Made by a program: the position numbers and the translations under genes. Shown in pieces: positions 58,366 through 64,000 of a stretch of DNA of 64,000 nucleotides. Source of the DNA: Chryseobacterium sp. (GTDB lineage Bacteria > Bacteroidota > Bacteroidia > Flavobacteriales > Weeksellaceae). Below the pieces are notes generated by a model. The model did not search any database. It was given only the letters and a program-made list of their open reading frames with translations, and was not told the origin of the DNA. The stretch's first letter is position 1, and each line of letters starts with the position of its first letter. The DNA is taken from positions 310,001 through 374,000 of the forward strand of contig NZ_JAFAJM010000014.1 of the NCBI RefSeq assembly GCF_019236175.1, read 5' to 3'.

Positions 58366-58860
58366 ATGGCTAAAACAATTTTAATTGCAACAGATTATTC
58401 TCTTGAGTCATTAAACATATTAAAAAAGGTATTGAAAGAAAAAGAGGCCTCGGAAGATCAGAATAATTATAATATCCTTCTGGTTTCAGGATATGATTCG
58501 GGAGATTCTATCAGAGATCTTTTATTTACTACCAAAACTTCGGTCTTTAATAAGATCAGACCGGCGGAATTCTGTGATGCGTACGGAATTATTAAAAACA
58601 AGTACCCTCATTTGGTCCATAAAATCATTTGTGATGTTTTTACAGGAAGTTTTCAGAGAACATTTAATCAGTATGTAAAAGCGGAAAATGTTGAAGAAGC
58701 TTATTACTCTCCTTCGATTAAAAGTAAAGGAAAGGAAAAATTTGATCTCATTCCCTATATCAAAAAATGTAAAGACCTGCCGTCCTATGAAATTGCAATA
58801 GAAAGTAAAGAAAAGCTTCCTGAAAGAGGAAGACTGGCAGAGATCTTTGTAGAAGTCTAA
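58366..58860 (+). CDS. USP-like protein of the two-component locus
   Basis: A 164-residue soluble protein. The first strand and helix (TILIATDYSLESLNILKKVL) resemble universal stress proteins. The remainder lacks the GxxGxxG ATP-binding loop, so it is a divergent member or a separate family. It starts 207 bases behind the kinase gene with its own promoter and response-regulator box and precedes the DUF1275 gene by 27 bases, so the two are probably the output of the two-component system. Confidence 0.7.
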   Translation: MAKTILIATDYSLESLNILKKVLKEKEASEDQNNYNILLVSGYDSGDSIRDLLFTTKTSVFNKIRPAEFCDAYGIIKNKYPHLVHKIICDVFTGSFQRTFNQYVKAENVEEAYYSPSIKSKGKEKFDLIPYIKKCKDLPSYEIAIESKEKLPERGRLAEIFVEV

Positions 58861-58887
58861 TTATCAACATTATTAAAAAGATAAAAA

Positions 58888-59715
58888 ATGTTAAGAAATT
58901 ATAGTAACAGCAGGACACTGGGAGACAATATCAGATTGGGGACGCTGACTGCATTTACGGCAGGTACTATAAATATTGCATCCCTATTAATATTTCTCTC
59001 ATTTACATCAAACGTCACCGGGCATTATGCTATTCTGGCAGCAGAAATCAGTAAAGCCAACTGGGGACAGGTAGCAGTAGTGGGAGCATGGATATTCCTG
59101 TTCTTCTTCGGAAGCTTTGTATCCAACTTTATTGTGATTAATTTCAATAAAAAAAGTAAATATTTTGCTCATGCAATGCCCATTGTATTAGAAATTATAT
59201 GTCTTCTGTTTGTTGGGGTATACGGACAGCTGTATTATCAGAAGACACTGGAAGAAACAGAATACCTGGTAGCGCTGATGCTTTTTGCTACAGGTCTTCA
59301 AAACGGCCTTACGGCAAGTATCTCCAACTTCTCGGTAAAAACAACCCACCTTACGGGAACCACAACCGACCTTGGAATTCTGGTTTCCATGTTTACCCAG
59401 AAAAAATATAGAAAAAACGGAGAACTGATCGGAAGAGCAAAGTTGCTGATGAGTATTATGATTGCCTATGTTTTAGGTGCCGTATTTTCGGGATTAACAT
59501 ACTATTATCTGGAATTCAGAGTATTTTATGTGATTAGCGTATGTCTTTTAATTGTCATCGGATATGATGCCTATAAGATTCATATAAGACACTTTAATAC
59601 CAAATACAGATATAACAGAATTTACAGAAAACCAAACCTTTTGGCTTATCTGTATGAAAAAATCCATGGAATTCCTAAAAGAGAAAAGAAACGAAAACTT
59701 GTTTTCGAAGATTAA
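58888..59715 (+). CDS. DUF1275 (YoaK) family membrane protein
   Basis: A 275-residue integral membrane protein with about six transmembrane helices. TAFTAGTINIASLLIFLSFTSNVTGHY at the N-terminus and GLQNGLTASISNFSVKTTHLTGTTTDLG in the middle are the two family signatures, each with the TGxxT/GHY elements. YoaK-type proteins are of unknown transport or regulatory function. The C-terminal ~40 residues are basic and cytoplasmic. It is co-transcribed with the USP-like gene. Confidence 0.88.
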   Translation: MLRNYSNSRTLGDNIRLGTLTAFTAGTINIASLLIFLSFTSNVTGHYAILAAEISKANWGQVAVVGAWIFLFFFGSFVSNFIVINFNKKSKYFAHAMPIVLEIICLLFVGVYGQLYYQKTLEETEYLVALMLFATGLQNGLTASISNFSVKTTHLTGTTTDLGILVSMFTQKKYRKNGELIGRAKLLMSIMIAYVLGAVFSGLTYYYLEFRVFYVISVCLLIVIGYDAYKIHIRHFNTKYRYNRIYRKPNLLAYLYEKIHGIPKREKKRKLVFED

Positions 59716-59888
59716 AAACGGAATAAGAGTGAATATCACTATTAATTTTTTGTATAAACTAGCTGTGAATCAATCCTCTATTTGTGTGAAAGCAATAGGG
59801 GATTGTTCTCTTCAGAAAACCTCTGTAATGAAAGGTTTGAGACTGAGCCGGTAAAAAGGAGTATTGTTGAAATGTTGATAATTAAATA

Positions 59889-59923
59889 TTAATTCCCGTT
59901 TTTAATGTTTTAATTCCCGTTTT
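59889..59923 (+). repeat. Two direct repeats TTAATTCCCGTTTT upstream of mutL
   Basis: TTAATTCCCGTTTT occurs at 59889-59902 and 59910-59923, 21 bases apart, immediately before the mutL -7 element. They may be a two-turn operator or a small duplication. Confidence 0.55.
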
Positions 59924-59930
59924 CATTGAC

Positions 59931-59938
59931 TATTTTTG
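59931..59938 (+). promoter_or_regulatory. -7 promoter element (TATTTTTG) of mutL
   Basis: Exact TAnnTTTG match, 19 bases before the ATG at 59958. Supports that ATG rather than the TTG at 59943, which would leave almost no leader. Confidence 0.6.
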
Positions 59939-59957
59939 TAAGTTGATTTACGTTTTT

Positions 59958-61751
59958 ATGTCAGATATTATTCAACTTTTACCGGATCATGTAGCGAACC
60001 AAATTGCAGCAGGAGAGGTGGTGCAGAGGCCTGCATCCATCGTAAAGGAACTTTTGGAAAATGCTATAGATGCAGATGCTGCTAAAATTGAACTGATCCT
60101 CAGAGATGCCGGAAAAAACCTGATACAGGTGGTAGACGACGGAAAAGGGATGTCAGAAACAGATGCGAGAATGGCATTTGAAAGACATGCTACTTCTAAA
60201 ATCAGGGGAACAGAAGATATCTTTAAAATTGCAACAAAAGGCTTCAGGGGGGAAGCGTTGGCGTCTATTGCGGCTGTTTCACAGGTTGAGCTTAGAACCA
60301 AACAGAAAGACTCCTCTATCGGAACGAATATTTATATTGAAGGCGGTGTTTTTCAGTTTCAGGACCCGATACAGACTTCGGAAGGATCCAATTTTCTGGT
60401 GAAAAATTTATTTTATAATGTTCCTGCCAGAAGAAAATTTCTTAAAAATAATAATATTGAATTCAGACATGTTATTGATGAATTCCAGCGTGTGGCTCTG
60501 GCCCATGAAGGATTAGAATTCTCATTGTTCCATGATGATGAGCCGGTTTTCAGATTAAGAAAAGGGAGCCAGATGCAGCGAATAGTAGACATTTTCGGAA
60601 GGAAATTACAACCGCAGCTGATTCCCATCAAAGAAGATATTATCTGGTGCAAACTTCATGGATTTGTGGCAAAACCTGAAGGAGCAAAAAAATCCAGAGG
60701 CGAGCAGTTCCTTTTCGTCAACGGAAGATATTTTAAGAGCCCGTATTTCAACAAAGCGGTTCAGGAAGCTTTTGAAGGATTGCTTTTACCGGGTTATGTT
60801 CCGTCGTTTTTTCTTTATCTGGAATTAGATCCTGAAAAAATAGATGTGAATATTCATCCACAGAAAACCGAGGTAAAGTTTGAAGATGAACATCTTATTT
60901 TTGCCCTGCTTCGATCTACTATAAAAAGGTCTTTAGGAATTTATAATGTTTCTCCCAGTCTTGATTTTGACAGAGATCCGGATTTGGATGAGATCATGAA
61001 TAAACCATTGCCCAGCAAAGGTAACGGTGGCGGCGGAGTGATTAAAATGCCTGAAATTATAGTGGATAAAGACTATAATCCGTTTTTGGAAGAAGAAAAA
61101 AATGTTGTTCTTCCTGAGGAAATTCAGAACCTTACAGAAATATATCATCAGAATATTACCGCAGAGCCTTCAAAAATCAACCTGTTTGAAGATGAAGATT
61201 TTGATGAAGATCTGATGAGACTTCCCAACGGATACTGGCTGTTTAATAAAGGGGATGTAACACTGATGCTGGATTTAGGAAGAATGCACAGGCTTTTGGT
61301 CTCGGAAAACAACAGATCATCCGGAAAAAAATCAGGTACTAACAGCCATGCTCTTCTGTTCTCTCTGGAGTATCATATGAACGAAATAGAGAAAAATAAA
61401 TATAATTCTATTAAAAAATATCTTCCGGAACTTGGGTTTGACATGAAAATTGCTCATGAAAGTGTACTGAGAATAGATTCGCTTCCCGAAGGACTCAAAG
61501 AGACACAGGCAATGAAGTTTCTGGAGAATCTTTTTGAGATTCTTGAATACAAAACAGAAGAGGAGTTCATGATGTATTATCAGAACCAGTGGAATAAAAT
61601 GCAATCGAAGTCCAGATTTGACTTTATTTATAAAAAAGATGCGGAACAGCTGATCAAAGATTTTACGGCATTAGGTTTTCCTGAGTTTTTACCGGATGGG
61701 AAAAGATGCTTTTATGAAGTTCCGTTTAATGATTTTAAAAACAAATTTTAG
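59958..61751 (+). CDS. mutL: DNA mismatch repair protein MutL
   Basis: A 597-residue MutL. The N-terminal GHKL ATPase has ELLENAIDADA (Mg-binding Asn), DDGKGM and TKGFRGEALASIA, followed by the transducer with NGRYFKSPYF and DVNIHPQKTEVKF. A variable Glu/Asp-rich linker (~residues 325-430) leads to the C-terminal dimerisation domain. The DQHAxxER endonuclease motif is not visible, but neither is it expected to be complete in all MutL proteins. It couples mismatch recognition to strand excision. The stop is five bases before the rhomboid gene. Confidence 0.95.
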   Translation: MSDIIQLLPDHVANQIAAGEVVQRPASIVKELLENAIDADAAKIELILRDAGKNLIQVVDDGKGMSETDARMAFERHATSKIRGTEDIFKIATKGFRGEALASIAAVSQVELRTKQKDSSIGTNIYIEGGVFQFQDPIQTSEGSNFLVKNLFYNVPARRKFLKNNNIEFRHVIDEFQRVALAHEGLEFSLFHDDEPVFRLRKGSQMQRIVDIFGRKLQPQLIPIKEDIIWCKLHGFVAKPEGAKKSRGEQFLFVNGRYFKSPYFNKAVQEAFEGLLLPGYVPSFFLYLELDPEKIDVNIHPQKTEVKFEDEHLIFALLRSTIKRSLGIYNVSPSLDFDRDPDLDEIMNKPLPSKGNGGGGVIKMPEIIVDKDYNPFLEEEKNVVLPEEIQNLTEIYHQNITAEPSKINLFEDEDFDEDLMRLPNGYWLFNKGDVTLMLDLGRMHRLLVSENNRSSGKKSGTNSHALLFSLEYHMNEIEKNKYNSIKKYLPELGFDMKIAHESVLRIDSLPEGLKETQAMKFLENLFEILEYKTEEEFMMYYQNQWNKMQSKSRFDFIYKKDAEQLIKDFTALGFPEFLPDGKRCFYEVPFNDFKNKF

Positions 61752-61755
61752 AAAA

Positions 61756-62484
61756 ATGTTTAATAATATACCGCCGGTTACAAGAAACCTTATCATTATT
61801 AATGTTATCGTTTTTATTGCGACTTTTTTACTGGGTAATCAGATGATTGGCTATCTGGCAGGTTTTTATCCTTTTTCCCCATTTTTCCATTCGTGGCAGA
61901 TTATTACTCATATGTTTATGCATGGAAGTATCATGCACATTCTTTTTAATATGATGACTTTATTTAGTTTCGGACCTATTCTGGAACAAACGCTGGGAGA
62001 TAGAAAATATCTGATCCTTTATTTTGCCAGTGGATTAGGGGCTTTTTTCCTGTTTAATTTATGGAATTTTGTTGAAGTTCAGCAGATTTCCAATGAATTG
62101 CAGCAATTAGGATTTAATGTGAGTGCTTATATGTCTGGTGCGAGTGTAGAATTTACCGGCACTTCCGATTCAATTCTCAAACAAAAAGAATTATTGGAGA
62201 ATTTAAAAGGAATTGTAGCAACACCAATGGTGGGAGCTTCCGGAGCAATATTTGGTGTTGTGGCTGCTTTTTCTACCTTATACCCGGATTCAAAAATTAT
62301 GATGATGTTTATTCCTATCCCGATGAAGGTTAAATATTTGTTACCAATTATTGTTGTCATCTCTGTATATCTTGGAGTTTCCGGAAATGGCGGTGGCATT
62401 GCGCATTTGGCTCATGTTGGTGGTGCTTTGGTGGGCTGGTTGCTTGCAAGAAGCTGGAAAAAACATTTGTACAGATTCAACTAA
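61756..62484 (+). CDS. Rhomboid family intramembrane serine protease
   Basis: A 242-residue membrane protein with six transmembrane helices. HMFMHGSIMHILFNMM is the conserved HxxxH-N region, GASGAIFG holds the catalytic Ser, and AHLAHVGGALVGWLL the catalytic His. It cleaves membrane-anchored substrates within the bilayer. A longer frame starting at 61696 lies inside mutL and is rejected; the ATG at 61756 starts the conserved MFNNIPPVTRNLI. Confidence 0.93.
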   Translation: MFNNIPPVTRNLIIINVIVFIATFLLGNQMIGYLAGFYPFSPFFHSWQIITHMFMHGSIMHILFNMMTLFSFGPILEQTLGDRKYLILYFASGLGAFFLFNLWNFVEVQQISNELQQLGFNVSAYMSGASVEFTGTSDSILKQKELLENLKGIVATPMVGASGAIFGVVAAFSTLYPDSKIMMMFIPIPMKVKYLLPIIVVISVYLGVSGNGGGIAHLAHVGGALVGWLLARSWKKHLYRFN

Positions 62485-62493
62485 TTTTTTTTT

Positions 62494-63492
62494 GTGAAAT
62501 TTATTCGTCTCATATTACTGATTCTGCATCTGGGGATTTTAGGACTGTTGTTGGGTACTTTGCTGAATGCTTATGTGCCGCCTAAAATATTTCCCTGGTT
62601 CAATCTGCTTTCGTTAGGATTTCCGGTTTTAATGATGGGGTATATTGTTCTGATTTTTTTTTGGATTTTCAGCTGGAAAAAAAGAGCTTTTATCTTTATG
62701 CTTGCAGGACTGGTCTTCTTAAATCCTGTAAAAAGAATTATTAATTTTTCCGGTGATCAAAAAAGAAAGGCTGATTTGAAGATCGTTTCCTTTAATATAA
62801 AAGGCGGTACCATGGGAGCTGAAGAGGTCGGAAGATATATAAAATCTAAGGATGCCGATGTGATTCTTTTGCAGGAGGGAAGAGGAGGAGATATTCCGTT
62901 GCTGGATGATTATAAGAAAGTGAATTCATCCGGAGGTGTGGCAACCATCTTAACGAAACATAAGATTTTAAATACAAAGAAAATAGACTTTCCGGACAGG
63001 GGTGAAATTGCACCTGCGGTAATGGCAGATATTGAAGTAAAGGGGAGAACTTACCGGTTTATCAGTGTTTATCTCCATCCTTTTAAGTTTGAAAGGAATA
63101 TGGTGACGCTTAACGGAAATACAAGTGCAAATGAAGAAAAAATGAAAGATATTGTAAGGAGGCTTATTCCTACTTTCAAAATACATCAGGAGCAGGTAGA
63201 GCTTATTAAGAGCGTCATAGATAACTCACCTTATCCTGTTGTCTTAACCGGAGATTTTAATTCTGTGCCTAATTCTTATGAATATTATCATTTGTCATCG
63301 GGCCTTGATGATGCTTTTGTAACTGCCGGTAAAGGAAGTGCTACCAGTTTTCATGATTATAAATTTCCAATCAGAATTGATTATGTTTTTTCTTCAAGAT
63401 CAATCCGGGCAGTTTCCTACGTGGTTGACCGTTCTGTCAGAATTTCAGACCATTATCCTGTCATTTCAGAATTTTCTCTTGAAAATAAATAA
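62494..63492 (+). CDS. Endonuclease/exonuclease/phosphatase family protein, membrane-anchored (copy 1)
   Basis: A 332-residue protein with three N-terminal transmembrane helices (residues ~3-75) and a C-terminal EEP domain. The catalytic motifs are KIVSFNIKGG (metal-binding Asn), LLQEGRGG (Glu), TGDFNSVPNS (Asp-Asn) and SDHYPVISEF (Asp-His). The start appears to be a GTG at 62494, 9 bases after the rhomboid stop, so it is in the same operon. Substrate unknown: nucleic acids, inositol phosphates and lipids are all possible. A paralogue follows at 63567. Confidence 0.88.
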   Translation: MKFIRLILLILHLGILGLLLGTLLNAYVPPKIFPWFNLLSLGFPVLMMGYIVLIFFWIFSWKKRAFIFMLAGLVFLNPVKRIINFSGDQKRKADLKIVSFNIKGGTMGAEEVGRYIKSKDADVILLQEGRGGDIPLLDDYKKVNSSGGVATILTKHKILNTKKIDFPDRGEIAPAVMADIEVKGRTYRFISVYLHPFKFERNMVTLNGNTSANEEKMKDIVRRLIPTFKIHQEQVELIKSVIDNSPYPVVLTGDFNSVPNSYEYYHLSSGLDDAFVTAGKGSATSFHDYKFPIRIDYVFSSRSIRAVSYVVDRSVRISDHYPVISEFSLENK

Positions 63493-63566
63493 TCATAAAA
63501 TAAGTTAAAATTTTGGTTCTTGGTAGGATTTTTGCTTAAAAAAATGCGTACCAAGACCGTTTTTTC

Positions 63567-64000
63567 ATGAAGTCGAATCAGATACTGCTGTTTATACATA
63601 TTGTTGTTGCTGTTTTACTGCTATGTACACTGGGCAATGCATGGGTTCCTCCTAATCTTTTAGGGAGCCTGAATCTGCTTTCTCTAGGTTTTCCCTATCT
63701 GATATTGGCACATGTTATTCTTACCGTGATCTGGATCATTAAAAAGAACAAGCTGGCCATTGTTTTCGCATTGGGAACTTTTCTTTTTTATAATCCGATA
63801 AGAAGATGGGCCAATTATTCTTCCAGAGCAGATAACGAAAAAACAATCCGTGATATTAAGGTTTTAACCTTTAATGTAAAATATGGAGAATACGGATGGG
63901 ATAAAGTAAAAAACTATATTAAGGAACAGAACGCTGACATTATTCTGGTACAGGAAAAAGATACCAACCGGGCTCTTAAACAAGATCTTGTAAAATATCC
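63567..64000 (+). CDS. Endonuclease/exonuclease/phosphatase family protein (copy 2, partial)
   Basis: Translation from the ATG at 63567 gives a protein with the same layout as copy 1: three N-terminal membrane helices, then DIKVLTFNVKYGEYG (metal-binding Asn) and IILVQEKD (catalytic Glu). The gene runs off the right edge of the window. It is a diverged tandem copy of 62494-63492 and lies 74 bases behind it. It shares the WVPPNLLGSLNLLSLGFP segment with the YVPPKIFPWFNLLSLGFP of copy 1. Confidence 0.85.
   Translation, partial: MKSNQILLFIHIVVAVLLLCTLGNAWVPPNLLGSLNLLSLGFPYLILAHVILTVIWIIKKNKLAIVFALGTFLFYNPIRRWANYSSRADNEKTIRDIKVLTFNVKYGEYGWDKVKNYIKEQNADIILVQEKDTNRALKQDLVKY

Noticed and set aside
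1-64000. CRISPR array or complete insertion sequence
   Set aside because: I saw no regularly spaced repeats of CRISPR type and no transposase or terminal inverted repeats anywhere in the window.

Overview
The window reads as chromosomal DNA of a Bacteroidota bacterium, most likely Chryseobacterium or a close relative in the Weeksellaceae. The evidence is the low GC content, many TAnnTTTG (-7) promoters with few Shine-Dalgarno sequences, GLPGLI and OMP_b-brl proteins, a type IX secretion sorting domain, SusC/TonB-like receptors, FeoA/FeoB with a short Cys-rich partner, and the style of the housekeeping proteins (LepA, GlmM, MutL, Aat). The species call is an inference from protein style; no search was run.

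Layout. 1-6.5 kb: KdsC-like phosphatase (cut by the window edge), DUF2520 protein, an ECF sigma/anti-sigma/Spy-like operon, LepA and a lipoprotein. 6.6-7.3 kb: an NrtR-type NUDIX/winged-helix regulator. 7.4-13.4 kb: a RiPP island with a double-glycine precursor peptide, a TlpA-like thioredoxin, a VKOR-thioredoxin fusion and a full-length LanB-type dehydratase, but no recognisable LanC. 13.5-23.1 kb: a co-directional block of 14 genes for NAD/ADP-ribose chemistry: NADAR (YbiA-like), coiled-coil protein, VWA protein, PurA paralogue, SLOG/YspA-like protein (frameshifted), TARG1-like macro, DUF4291, bacterial PARG, MacroD-type macro, sirtuin lacking a Zn ribbon, DraG-type ADP-ribosylglycohydrolase, a hypothetical, KptA RNA 2'-phosphotransferase and a PPP-type phosphoesterase. 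23.4-42.3 kb: mostly core genes (M14 peptidase, JmjC-like cupin, beta-barrel protein and GLPGLI, Feo system, GlmM, Crp/Fnr, quinone oxidoreductase, TPR, EamA, Aat, DUF3127). 42.4-43.0 kb: five tRNA genes in two duplicated sets. 43.3-46.5 kb: XRE regulator, MocR, GNAT. 46.5-55.8 kb (minus strand): a probable aminophosphonate uptake and degradation locus. 55.9-59.7 kb: a two-component system with a USP-like/DUF1275 operon that carries a response-regulator box array. 59.9-64 kb: MutL, rhomboid and two tandem endo/exonuclease/phosphatase paralogues.

Main finding. A 15-bp palindrome, consensus GYGTWAnnnTWACRC, occurs once in front of the NrtR-type regulator gene (6582-6596), twice in front of the NADAR gene (13506-13520, 13560-13574) and once in front of the next gene (14214-14228). 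At two promoters it begins exactly on the last G of the TAnnTTTG element. Known NrtR proteins respond to ADP-ribose, so this suggests an ADP-ribose-sensing regulator controlling a block that makes and removes ADP-ribosyl groups and their RNA-repair by-products. The RiPP island lies between the regulator and its proposed targets. A second proposed regulon is marked by GTTTAC-N5-GTAAAC palindromes in front of both the secreted phosphodiesterase and the TonB receptor of the phosphonate locus.
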